From: Phytophthora sp. 'mugwort'
Lineage: Eukaryota > Oomycota > Peronosporomycetes > Peronosporales > Peronosporaceae
Length of the DNA: 64,000 nucleotides
Assembly: GCA_033558025.1 (NCBI GenBank)
Contig: JAUCEF010000007.1
Span: 1,364,001 to 1,428,000, forward strand
Reading direction: 5' to 3'
This document shows positions 35,091-46,358 of this stretch, one piece after another. The position numbers and the translations under genes are program-made. The stretch's first letter is position 1; each line of letters opens with the position of its first letter. The notes under the pieces were generated by a model. The model did not search any database. It was not told the origin of the DNA and saw only the letters and a program-made list of their open reading frames with translations.

Positions 35091-35806
35091 GTCAAGGTCG
35101 CCATTACGGTTCCACCGCTTTGGTCTGAGATTTCACCGCATTGCTCTGTGATTTCGAACTATCTTTTTATCCCCCATTCCCCAACCGTGGGGCAGTCGTA
35201 AGAGATGTGTACGGTAGGATTGACTACAAGTGCAGCGGGGCTGCAGTAGCTTTAGCACCAGAGGAAGGCGCAGGCTCAGGGACTCTTAGTGCGGTTATAA
35301 CCGTATGTTGAATACAAGATCATAGTACAGCCCGAAAAATATACGATTTTAGGACCTCTAGAGACAATACTACCTTAATACGACTCATATACTTTTTGCT
35401 TTAAAATGTGACTGGTTTATTCTTGTTATTCGCGTCAGGGACGCCTGTGGTGTAAATGGGTATATAACATAATAAAGCCTAGTCAAATGCATATATAATT
35501 GCGGTGAGACCACCCACTGAGATTTGGTTGACAAAGCAGTACTTATTACTGCTTTAAGGTGCTATGTGGACCACCAAAACACACAACGCGTAATTTCGAG
35601 TACAGACAACGACGGAGAAATCCAACCGACACAAATATCCGACTTCTGATAGTAGTACCACACGTGCCGCATATTAAACAAAACATATATTTAGCGAATT
35701 CAATCGAGCCATAAACATGATTTAGCCAATAACCTATAAAATGAAATGAATGGCTAGGAGATAACCTTCGCCCCACTGTCACTAATATTACATCTAATTC
35801 TGCGGT
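35091..35806. other. Intergenic, no gene recognised
   Basis: Short frames only; may include the unrecognised ends of the two flanking pogo/Tigger relics. Confidence 0.4.
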
Positions 35807-37180
35807 ATGAAACGCATTAAGCGGAGCTACACGATCAACCGAAAGCGAGAGGCGTTAACGTTGGCGGAGCGCATTGGCGTGAAAGCTGCGTCGAAGCAGC
35901 CCATCATTGCCCGCCGTACCATCCACGACTGGCGGAAACAGACAGACGCGATACGAAATTTCAAGGGTCACGGTTCATCAAAGACGTTAAAGGTCAGGGT
36001 CGCAAAGAAATATTTCCTGGCGTCTCTGACCTTTGGATGTACATGAAGGATGTTCGCCGGGAATGAAGCTGTAGTTTACCGTGTGATTTGTATTGTTTTT
36101 TTTTATAACTGTATTTTTCTAATTTTAATGTAGTTGTCGTGTAGGTGTTATCAACTGCAGGTATGATCAGCTTCATGTGGAAGATTTATCCAATCGGGAT
36201 GACTTCCTCTCTTAGTAGGAAGGAAGAAGGAGAACTTGCGCTCGAACGTATGGTCCAGCGCATTGCCAATCGGTACTATTTGATTATACTATGAATGTTA
36301 TGTACTTCTTACAGCTTTATAACTTGATATTATAATTTATATATGTGGACCAGCTACGGATTCTCTTCCCAAAACTCCAAGCTGCGAAAAGGTCCATGGA
36401 AGATCTCGAAGGACACGAGCTGAGTTTGCGATGGACTTTTGGACCCAATACAGGGAATATGAGGGATGTGGCATTTAAATGTGGACGAAACAGCCATTTT
36501 ATTTGACATGCCTCTGATTAAGGCGTGGGCTGGAAAGGGTAGAAATGATTCAGCACGCATATTGGGTGCTAACAAGCACGCAGGCCGCATGACCGCAGTT
36601 TGACAGTTCGCGATGACGGTAAACGTTTCGTCCTTGTTAACTTACAAACCTTAATCTATTTTAACAATAACACTTGTGGTTTTAGGAATGAAAATACCGA
36701 TTCTCTTTATTATTTGCGGCGTCCTGGGCGGATGTATCGAGCAAAATGAGATCGAAACAATACCCCGCCAACCACTTCTACGCTGTCCAAGAGAATTAGT
36801 GGTGGGTAACACGGTGTGGAAATTCTACATAGAAAAACTTCTAAAATTTGAAATCGATGCACCCGCTGTCGTTCTTGTAGACAGCTTTGAGTGTCACGTG
36901 TCTGAAGAAGGGCAGCAGCTCTTGGCCGAAGAAGTTAATGCTACAGTGGGCCCATTACCATCAAACAGCAGTGATGTTTGCTAACCGCTTGATGTGGGAG
37001 TAATGGGACCACTTAAGGCTAAAATTCGAAACAGCGCTAGTAGCCAAAAGGGAGGCACTAAGGAGAAGCGCATCCGCGCGATAAAGTCTAGTATTGCTGC
37101 TTGGGAAACCATAAAAAGGAGACCGTAATTCGTCGCTTCACGAAGGCTATTCCTAAGAACCCGGGGATAACAATTTAAAT
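35807..37180 (+). pseudogene. pogo/Tigger-type transposase remnant B
   Basis: It begins MKRIKRSYTINRKREALTLA with a CENP-B/HTH-like N terminus (TIHDWRKQTDAIRNF). After a frame change come EFAMDFWTQYREYE (~36425), AWAGKGRNDSARILGANKHAG-like sequence in broken frames (~36520-36590), then a longer open stretch: FIICGVLGGCIEQNEIETIP and VWKFYIEKLLKFEIDAPAVV. LVDSFECHVSEEG holds the second Asp position, and C-QPLDVGVMGPLKAKIR (with a stop in the Cys-stop-Pro step near 36980) holds the third. It is a DDE_1 family member with multiple breaks. Ends were not identified. Confidence 0.8.
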
Positions 37181-38637
37181 ACATACCTTTTTCTGGTCAA
37201 TAATGTGTTTCTTTCGATCTGTTTTTGTACTTTCCACGACTTTTTTTGACGAATCAAATCCGGTGCCGGATTTTTGTGTCGGACCAGTGATATCATTTTT
37301 TGTATGCAGGATGGCATTCAGTGGTGCCGGATTTCTCCGTCGTTGTATGTAAACTAGGTAGTTTTGGTTGCGATTCTTCACGTCGCAGTCTCTCTGCCTG
37401 GATCCCTACCGTGCGCGCGTGCCTGCTATGGTGTTGTTTCGCTAGGCACGTGCCATGCGTACGTGGAGTACATGGGACTGGTTGAATCTCAAGATCGGAG
37501 ATCCTGATTGGCCCAGAGATCGGGAACTTCAAGTTGCCTTTTGGGCAGGTCCAGGAGCTAAATTGTAGGATTGTATTACCCCCCCCCCCCGGTTCGAGCA
37601 GAGGGAGTTAGGAGGTGCGTGTTGGACCAGACCAGATCCCGCCAGGGCAGAGTAGAGCACATCGGTAAAGCGGATTTTGTCTAACTCCATCTCAATCACT
37701 TTCGGATTTCCTTCCTGCCTCATACTCGCCTTCTAGCCTCTCACCCATCCTTCGACTACACTCTCAATTGTTTTCTCACATACACCGGCGTTGCTTAAAA
37801 TAAAGCACGGAAATGTTAGGCCCATGCCCCGAGAGTATTATTTCGTTGCATGGATTGCTGGGTTTTGAGCATAGCTGATGGCGTGGCCATCGGAGCCTCT
37901 CTAACCCAGGTCAGAGGTTGTATCCATCCTTTCTCTCAAAATGTTTCACCCCTCACCATCACTCTCCATTTCTGAAGCTTGTCATGGCATCCCGACAAAT
38001 CGCTCCGTTTTTCTTCACCCCGCCGAAGCCAGGGCTCTGAACGCGGAAGCTAGCAAAGCGCACAGCCTCTACCAACTTGATGTACCATATACGATTCATC
38101 TACCCTGCGCCCAGCGAAGAATGCGACGAGTTTAAAGCTTGGAATCATACAACATGGGGGGGGGGTTGCTTCGTTGACGAGGTCACACACCATATTTGCG
38201 ATATGCTCCGCTGGATCGTGTAGCGTAACTTGCCTTTGATAGAGGTAGAAAAACTCGCTGACGCGTCACCTCGCGGGGATGCTTCTGACCTCCGCCCTCG
38301 ATGAAGACATACATGGAGCGGGCGTTGACACCGTCATTTCGGAGGAGATGGATTTCTGCTTCGGCGTCATGTGGGACGGCTAGAGCCCCCACAATCATTA
38401 CCCCACGGCAGTGTTCGTGATGCGTCGAAACGATCGAGGCGTGATCGATCTGTCACCAGCTGTGGACAAGCAGATGGCTGACGCACAATTTGGGCTCACG
38501 GAGGCGGTTCTAGAAGTCTAGACTAGAGCGGTATCAAGTTCGGCACACCACCAAAGGCACGCTCAGTTTTGCGGCGGGGACTTACTTAAACCACATCGTC
38601 GCATCGTGGCCCTGCATGCAAGCTGAAGAAACTAAAT
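37181..38637. other. Intergenic, no gene recognised
   Basis: Contains a C-run at 37580-37590 and a G-run near 38157-38165. GGTGCCGGATTT is repeated at 37262 and 37322. No supported coding region is seen. Confidence 0.45.
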
Positions 38638-38817
38638 ACCGACCCCCCTCGCCAATTTAATACCTTCGGTGGAAATTATTCGTGTTTTATGTACAACAAC
38701 TTATTAGCTATTGCAGGGACTGTCCACATAGACAGCCATGGAGAGCGAAGTCGGTGGATGCCTCAACGTATTAAGTTTGATAAATTATTAACTTGCACAG
38801 CTACAAAATTGGTGTAG
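38638..38817 (-). mobile_element. MITE copy c
   Basis: It has the same body and end (CCCCCTCGCCAATTTAATA) as the copy at 11965-12151, in the same orientation. Its right end is more diverged (CTACAAAATTGGTGTAG). Confidence 0.75.
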
Positions 38818-39590
38818 CATTTGCGAGAAATGGCAGAACCACAAACGTACACTAGTGGATGTCCGGGCTATGTTCGATGCACGCGTCAAGAAGTACCCTC
38901 GTACCTCGCAACAGACGCAGCGACCACGCACTCGCCGGTCTTCGAGAGCGGGGTAATCAGACCACGATCTCGCGCCTTCTCGACTGTTAAGCAGGCGGCA
39001 CTTGAGCCATTTGCAGGTCACCCAGTTGAGATGAACAGGAGCCTGCACCAGCGGTTGAATTGCACCGGTGCTGCACTAACCCAAGAAGCCTCGTAAAGCT
39101 CAAAGGACTATGGCGGACTACGTGCTGCTGATCCGTTCCCCCCACGAGTAACAGGGGCAAGCGCCTGTTCTCGTAGTGTAAGTATGAGCTTGAGCCGCAC
39201 TGCGGCACGATAAAACATGTTCATGATCTAACCGCGATCAGTGAAATTCGGTAACCCATGCCCCGTAACATCTGATTAACAAAAAATACATTACACTCTA
39301 AGGCTAGTAAGCAACCTACTTAGCTACCCTACTTGCTATTTGGGATCGATTTGGGTCATGTGGACCCACAAATTGGGTACGAAGTATCCAATTGGTGTCC
39401 AAAAAAGGTCCATTTTCTCGAAAGTGGGTACCCTGAAGGACCCATTTTAGTGTCCAGGAGGAAACTGGTGGACGTCCGCAGACGTCTCTGGGCCGAGTTG
39501 GATATTTGCAGGACCTTTCGATAGGGTCTATACAAAAACCAAGTATAACCCGATGAACCAGGTGGTGGTGAGCCACCTACTTCTAGTGAG
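38818..39590. other. Intergenic, no gene recognised
   Basis: 39330-39480 has several near-palindromic pieces (GGGTCATGTGGACCCA, GGTCC/GGACC words) suggesting repeat-derived DNA. No gene is supported. Confidence 0.4.
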
Positions 39591-39960
39591 CTCAGATAGC
39601 TCAGCTGGTTAAGCATCCAGTGTCGGACGGAAGCGGCCAGGGTTCAATCCCCGGGCCGACCAGACCTTTCGGACGATGGTTGGAGTTTGGCCGCGAAGGT
39701 TCGGCTATTTGGTCTTGTGACTGGACTGGTGGTCTTGGGGGCTACTGGGCGCCGTCTCATGGGCTGTAGGCCTGGAAGCACGGTTAGACCCGGTAGTTCT
39801 TGAGACTGCTTGACCGGGCACTTCAGTAGGAGAGATGCGGGTCGTGGTCTAGAGGGGCAAAGCCTCCCAGTCGTCGTCTCATGGGCTTGTAGGCCTGGTA
39901 GTACGCGCGGCTCGGGAGTGTGGCGCCGCTCTAGACCTCGATCCAAGGAGTAGTCTAGTG
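39591..39960 (+). mobile_element. tRNA-derived SINE-like repeat
   Basis: The head has a Pol III A box (TAGCTCAGCTGGTTAAGC, 39597-39614) and B box (GGTTCAATCCC, 39641-39651). The segment lacks pairing acceptor stems, so it is not a functional tRNA. The GC-rich body contains a duplicated unit (CGTCTCATGGGC...GTAGGCCTGG) at 39753-39775 and 39875-39898, 122 bases apart. It lies beside the 3' end of a LINE. The 3' boundary is approximate. Confidence 0.6.
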
Positions 39961-40228
39961 ATGTCGTGCATGCCATAACACGCGTAAGCGTCTGTAGCGT
40001 GTCGCGTTCTTCGCCCGCCTGTCCGTTAACGTGGGGCCCCGCCTGGGTTCAAAAATCCACACCGCCTTCGGGTACAGCAGACATAAGGCAACACCCGCTA
40101 AGCGATAGGCAAATGGAGCCGGGAACTTGACGTATGGGCGTGAAAATGGTGGAGACTGAAGCCAGTAATGGCCGAGCACGCCGGCGGCGGATTGTAAGAC
40201 ATCAGGATGAAGCCTTGAGCTTGTGGCC

Positions 40229-42657
40229 TTACCTTCGGGCCACAGGCGTCTCTTCCCGGCTACGGTTCAACATGGCCGTGGGAAAGGAGCCCCGCTGACG
40301 GGTTTCCACCGCGCGATCGCTTGGATCTGCAGTCGTGAAGGGCGCCAATGCTCCGGACGTCTCTTCCCTGTCGTGGTTCAACATGTCCGCGAGTAAGGAG
40401 TCCCGCTGACGGGCTTCCGCCTCGTGGTCGCTTGGGCCATTGTCATCGAAGGGTGCCGACACAGGCAGTCCTCGCAATAAGGTGTGTAGTTGCCTACTCA
40501 CCTGCGTGGACTGTCTTATTGCTTGCGCCTGGGTTGCCTGCCATAAGGCAGCAACATGAAGGTCAATCAGGGCGTGCACCCGAGCCTTGACGCCGATGAG
40601 ACTTGGTTCATACTCGTGGAAGCGGATGTCATTGCGGTGCGTCCATAGGCAGCGAAGTACCACAACTCTCACTATGTAGAAGACCGCAAAGAGGCTGTAA
40701 CCAAAGTCCTTTTTGGCTCGGGGCGTAGGCATGATGTCCGCGAAGTAGACCACAGTAGCCCACTCAATGGGAGACTCAAACCACTGTTGAAACACCTCAA
40801 GCCATTCCGTCCATACGGTTGCCGCAAAGTCACAATACCAAAAGAGATGAGAGACGGTTTCAATGACTCCACACCCATGATGGCAGCGAGTCATAGCGCC
40901 TTGCACGTGCTGCAGCCTAATGCCCACCCAAAGTGCGTTGTGCTGAAGTCTGTACAGCAAGTCCGCGTTCACTGGTAGTACGTGCTTGTTCATCTTTAGG
41001 TCCCTGCCCCATACATTTGCGGGAGGCGCTTGTTCAAGGCCAAGTGCAGTCGTTGGCAGGCCGGGTACCTTGTACTGAACCAGGAGCTTGCGTATTAACG
41101 ACACGGTAAGATCAGCGACTTCATAGCCATTGAAGCTCCAAGTATGGAGTGCGCAGCCGTAGTGTGGCTTGGGGCGGGATCCAATGGGCATGTTGGCCAA
41201 CGGTCGTAACTGCGAGTCAATCTTAGTTAAGAAAGATCCGCAGAAGCTCACGCTGTTAGCACTCCTAGGCTGGCCATGCTCACGGATGACTTGGGATAGC
41301 TTGGCGGCTTGAGGCGGGTATCCACTAAGCTCAAACAAGTCAGATATCCGATAAACCTTTAAGCGAATAAGGTCTTGGACAATTCCCAGGTTTGCGGCTC
41401 GCAGGGTCTTGGGCGTCTTGGTTGCAGTCGTGATATCCACATTGTCCAGCAGCGGCATTGTCAACTTGTCAAACTTGGTCATGTTGCGAGTGATCTTGGG
41501 GCGCAGTTTGGTGTTCCAAAGGAAGAGAACATGGTGCCAATACAAACCAAGCGGTCTCCATCGTCTTAGCCGTCGAGACACCACATGATGAGGGCTGTCC
41601 AGACCGGCGCGTACAGGATGTCAAAGTCGCGTCCCCAAGGTTTCATCACGGAGTCAAACAGCGCAATGACTGGGGCGGCCCATGAGGGTACACCATCCGG
41701 TGACTGGCGTACGGCCATGAGCAGCTTGCAGAGCATGTGTAGTTGGAGTCCCTCGATCATCGTTTTCACAGGCGTTAAACCGAGGCCTCCCATGTGCATG
41801 GGCAACGTCCACCAAGCTCGGGGCACGATGTTCGAAGTAGAAGACTGGGTCATGAACCGTACTATCATGTCCTGGACTTGGTCTTGGAAACCAGTTTCAG
41901 GTATGTAGCAGACACTGGCCGTGTACCAGAGAACAGGCAAGATGATCTGTTGTAGGATAACCACTTGTCCTCGCAGAGTGCGTGCCCGGTACTTCCACAG
42001 TGAACACCTTGTCTGCATGTCCGCCAATATGTGCTGTAGCCGTGCCGCGTCTGTGAGCTTGGGACCGTAGTATATACCAAGCAGTTTGGCCGAGTCGTTG
42101 TTCCCAACAACCTTTAGTCCCAATTGCTGTAGTTCCTCACGGATGCTGTCGGTTTCACTGTTCCAGGGGTGGAACGGCAGCACCACGGTCTTGTTCTTGT
42201 TCAGCTCCATGCCCGATGCCTCACAGAAGAGATCCACCAAGTCCAGTAGACGCTGAGTATCCCGCAGGTCCCTCAGTAGTCCAGTGCAGTCATCAGCAAA
42301 GCTGATAACTGTATGGATTACCGAAGAGTCTCCACACCGAAGTCCAGCATCCTTCATCTTGGCGCGAGTCAAGTTCAGCAAAGGTTCCGCGTAAAGCACG
42401 AACAGACCCGGGGAGAGAGGGTCTCCTTGCCGCACGCCTCTCCCTAATTCAAAGGGTGAAAGTGGGCTACCGTTGAATAGTGGCGCCACCAAAGTCCCAG
42501 GAAACATCACGCGTACCCAGCGACGAAACACTGCCCCGTAACATCTGACAATACAGTAGACCTCTCTGTTAGATAGTGGTCCACCGGTCGGATACCGGCC
42601 AAGGAACGGAGAAGCCCCTATGCCACAAATGTACGCCAGTCTAGTTGGTATGTACAC
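40229..42657 (-). mobile_element. 5'-truncated LINE (non-LTR retrotransposon)
   Basis: The minus-strand part at 42657-41566 encodes the second half of a reverse transcriptase: GVRQGDPLSPGLFVLYAEPLL and VISFADDCTGLL (the catalytic FADD motif), with GMELNKNKT after it. The frame then shifts by overlap at about 41584-41566 into a 451-codon frame (to 40229). That frame includes NADLLYRLQHNALWVGIRLQ and CHHGCGVIETVSHLFWYC, a zf-RVT-like zinc-binding segment. The N-terminal endonuclease and first RT motifs are missing upstream of ~42657, as expected of 5' truncation. Both halves are long and open, so the copy may be young. No poly-A tail was recognised. Confidence 0.88.
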
Positions 42658-42798
42658 AGGGATATTTCTACTGAGTACCTTCCAATCAGTTTCCTGGGAA
42701 TGCCTTAGAGCCGAGTCTGTGAGTGCGCGCGAACTTACGTGGCTTTTCAGTGAGCAAGTCCGTTCATTTCGCAGTTAGCATCCTCGTGAATCAGCATC

Positions 42799-44271
42799 AT
42801 GCATCGTACCAGTTCTTCGCCCTCTGCTCCCACCTCAAGCTCCACCCCGGCAGCTGCACGCGCCGATTCTGCTCGCTCATCGTCTCGCCCAGCATCAAGT
42901 CGGCCCCCGCTCAACACCGCTCCACTGGGACGCCTTCACGCCCCTCTCGCAGGGTACGCGGCGCGGATTTGACGGCCGAGATGCTCGGCGCGCGTACCTG
43001 TAGATGCAGGAACGTGCCCGCGTCAGCAAACGCGCGCGCCATCACCGCTACCCACTGCCGTCGAGCGATGGGAAGGAGGACACGCCGCACCTGGTTCTCG
43101 ACGTATTCCGCGTCGGCAGCAACGGCGTGCTGGCCATGACCAATTTCACGCCCTCCGACATCGTGAGGATTTACGGTTACGTGGGTGACTACATGGGGAC
43201 GAGAACGTCGGCCGCGGCAAAAAGTGCAAGCGGACTACCATGGACGTGTTCTTCATGACGCTCAACGTCATGAAGAACGGAGGTGATTGGGCCGTTCTGG
43301 CTAACTCGTTTGGCATTAAGGCACCTACATTTGAGAAGATGATAGTGCACTTCCTAGACCTGCTCTGCGCGCACCTGTACCACCTCTATGTGGAGCAAGC
43401 CGCACGCTCCGACACCATGAAGAAGATGGTGCTGTCTGGCCATGCGTTTGGCCACTACCCTGCTGCACGCTACGCTGTGGATGTTACGCTCCAGCAAGGC
43501 AACATCCCCAACGGCACGCAGGCGGAGTATTACAGCGCCAAGCACAAGTTGCACAGTTATAATACCGAGGTCTCTCTCATTCCTACAGGTTTGGCTATCA
43601 ATTGTTCTCACTATCGTCACGGGTCTGTCGCGGACATCTTGATCTTCCGCGACAGCAAGGCGTTCAATGAGGCTGCAGCAACTAAAAAGCCTAGAAGTTG
43701 GCATGGCGGATGGCGGCCGCTCGTCGAGCGTTTTCCGTCTTCGTGGGTCATTCTCGCGAATAAAGGCTACGAGGGGCTTGCCGACACGTACCGCGTGGTC
43801 CACCCAAAGCGTTGCCGTCCGACCATGCCACTCACGGTGGAGGAGTAGGCAACCAACCGCAACATCTCGCCTGACCGAATTGTGGTTGAAAACTACTTCG
43901 GAAGACTATGCATGTTGTGGGCCCTTTGCAGCGACAAGTACCGGTGGCAAGAGGTGAAGTACGAAATGTACTTTCGTGCCTGTGTAGCCCTCACGAACGT
44001 GCAAGTACGTGTGCATCCTCTCCGCGCAGACGACGGAGATCATTACAAAAACTATCTGCATCGTCTAAACTACATTGGATCTACGAGACTGCACGCGAGA
44101 CGCGAGGCCAATCAGCGTGCTTGTAAGAAGCGACTGCTTCACCTTGCCACGGAAGTACTGCCTGTCGACAAAGAGGACAATAGCGGCAGCGATGACTCAA
44201 TGACGCAGTACAGCACAGCGTACTTAAGGTTTAAATTGGCTGGCCGCGTTGTACCAAACGCGGCCTTGTAA
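42799..44271 (+). pseudogene. PIF/Harbinger-type transposase, one nonsense codon plus an N-terminal frameshift
   Basis: The long frame 43240-44271 shows the DDE_4 (Harbinger) pattern: NVGRGKKCKRTTMDVFFMTL at the start, YAVDVTLQQGNIP with the first Asp (~43470), then the second Asp in GSVADILIFRDS (~43625). It continues with WVILANKGYEG and the Glu in RIVVENYFGRLCMLW (~43885). A TAG at 43846-43848 interrupts it, and the same frame continues on both sides. Upstream, MHRTSSSPSAPTSSSTPAA (42799) and MTNFTPSDIVRIYGYVGDYM (~43135) are in other frames, so there is at least one frameshift before 43240. TIRs and target duplication were not located. Confidence 0.85.
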
Positions 44272-46354
44272 CTGTCGCTCAGATTATAGTATTCTTAGTA
44301 AACAGCGTCTCAATTGCTCTATTACCTGCCCGCAAAACTATATTTCATGGATCGCTCCATCTCGCAAGCTATTTGATTGGGTAAACGGCGGTATAGTGAA
44401 CTGCCTTACTCTTGATCAGCAAGAAAACAGCAGCGTTCGAGACCGATATCTGGTATAGAGGTCTAGCGAATACTGCAGTATTACGGATTATTGTTTGGCA
44501 TATTTCGTTATGTATTGCTTGCTTGCGATCCATCTGCGTATGCGGAGTATAATTTCGGACCCCTGCCAGAGAAAGTCCGTATGTAAGGAGAAAGAATAGC
44601 GCTGCAACGTCGCCGAAGAGGAAGACCCGTATAGATGTATAACTTCCAGGCGCAACAGTGGACGAGTCATCGTATTGAGCGGTATCACGTGTCCAACCCC
44701 ACGCTCTTTGCGAATTCAGCAGATTAAAACACAGGGCTGCATATCATCACTGTGGCTGAGCACGCACACAGCCATTTGACCTCCGAATAGTGATGGATGT
44801 CATCAGGTTGGTCAAGACGACGAATGGCGTTTAGGAGGGTTGGCGGTGGAAACCCAATTGCGGAAACGAGGCTGAACGTCAGGGAGTGTTCTGCACCGCC
44901 ACGCCGCCGAAACTACCGTACGTTATGCATTTCAGTGCGTTTAGCATATATTGCCGTGTTATACTAACGCATGCACTGTCATGGGAATACAGCTCTTGTT
45001 CTCAGTTGATGTGGCGAGCTGTGCTTGTTTTAGACACCAAGTTTGAGCTATGGTAAAGCGGGCCTGCTAGCTGCAACGGAGCGGAGCCTGGTGGCAGAAG
45101 TATCATCCGCTTCGGACTGGATGCAAAACGGTTTTATTCACGCTTAATGTTTTAAGCTGAGTTTGATCACAATTGTAAAGCTGTTGCTCTGTCCGTGTTG
45201 TCTTTCGAAATACCAACTGATAGGATCATGTGTAAAGCGGCCGTGATTTACGATAAAACCCTTCAACCTCAGCAGATAAGATTTCGAGCACGCTTAGGGA
45301 ACACATTTCTAGTGATATCGAGGTCAAAACGCAGCAATCGACAAAGTGTAGGAGTATAACTAAATGCAAGCGACGATGACATCGCTGAAACTATCGACAC
45401 AACAGACAATCCCAGGACAAGGGCAACGAATATCATCTCAATGTCGTGCATGTAGACAAGCACAATTGCGCGCAAGCATAGATCAGTAACACTGTCATGA
45501 ACCGCCTAACGATGAAAACACAAAATAGATATACCACCGAGTTTTGTTGTCGCTTTGAGGCTAGGTTATCGATAAGCGGACATGGATGCAGGATAACCAC
45601 CCGCCAACCATCCAGAACTTCGCATCTCCGCTTTTATTTTGCGTAATTGGACCCTTCTTGGCATAAAACTAGCCTACGAGTATTTAGACATTGGGAAATG
45701 GGGCTGTGTTTGATTTAATTATTGTCGAATTCCACACTCGTAAAGCCAACACGTGCCAAATGCCAAATCCGGCACTCAAATAGTTATTTTTGTGAAGTCA
45801 CCGGTGATGCCAAATCCAAATAGAAAAGCTTCACCGCCAGAATAAAAAATGTAATCGGGCGAGCCAAATGTACCCGGCGAAATAGCACTGGTAAGTGAGA
45901 GTAATTATGGCGGCATTGCAAGACGAGCGGTCGAAGTAGGAATCACCCTCAACGACACCGCTAAAAACGCGGATGAATGGTTGCTCTATCATACGACAAC
46001 TAATTCGACAATCAGTCGAGTTGTAAACAGGATTTATCCTAAAGTATGGATCTGCCTAAAAAAAAATGCCACAAATTATAACCGTCGTAACTTTATAGCG
46101 TAATTTTGCCCTAGACCCCTAATTATCTTCGCAAAACACGACTTCTTTATTGAGGCAGATTACTGTATTGGGGTGACGGGATGCTACGTCACGCAACTTA
46201 TTCGGTGCATTACCGGGTCTGGAACCATGAGGGAGTGGCGAACGCGTAAAACCTGAATGTCTGGAGTTGATTAGTCTAAGAATGCAGCTTCATCCTGATC
46301 ACCTTCGCCTAGACCTCCATGACCTCCTTCTCTGCTTCGATTGTATCTAGGGCT
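44272..46354. other. Intergenic, no gene recognised
   Basis: About 2.1 kb with only short unsupported frames. Old transposon debris is likely but not identifiable. Confidence 0.45.
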
Positions 46355-46358
46355 TTAA

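Noticed and set aside
37578..37591. Long homopolymer runs (C-run here; also C-runs at 3731 and 50143, G-runs at 38157 and 54173)
   Set aside because: Simple-sequence tracts without structure beyond the run; possible assembly or slippage sites only.
39590..39663. tRNA gene
   Set aside because: A and B boxes are good but acceptor and anticodon stems do not pair, and the unit is followed by SINE-like sequence.
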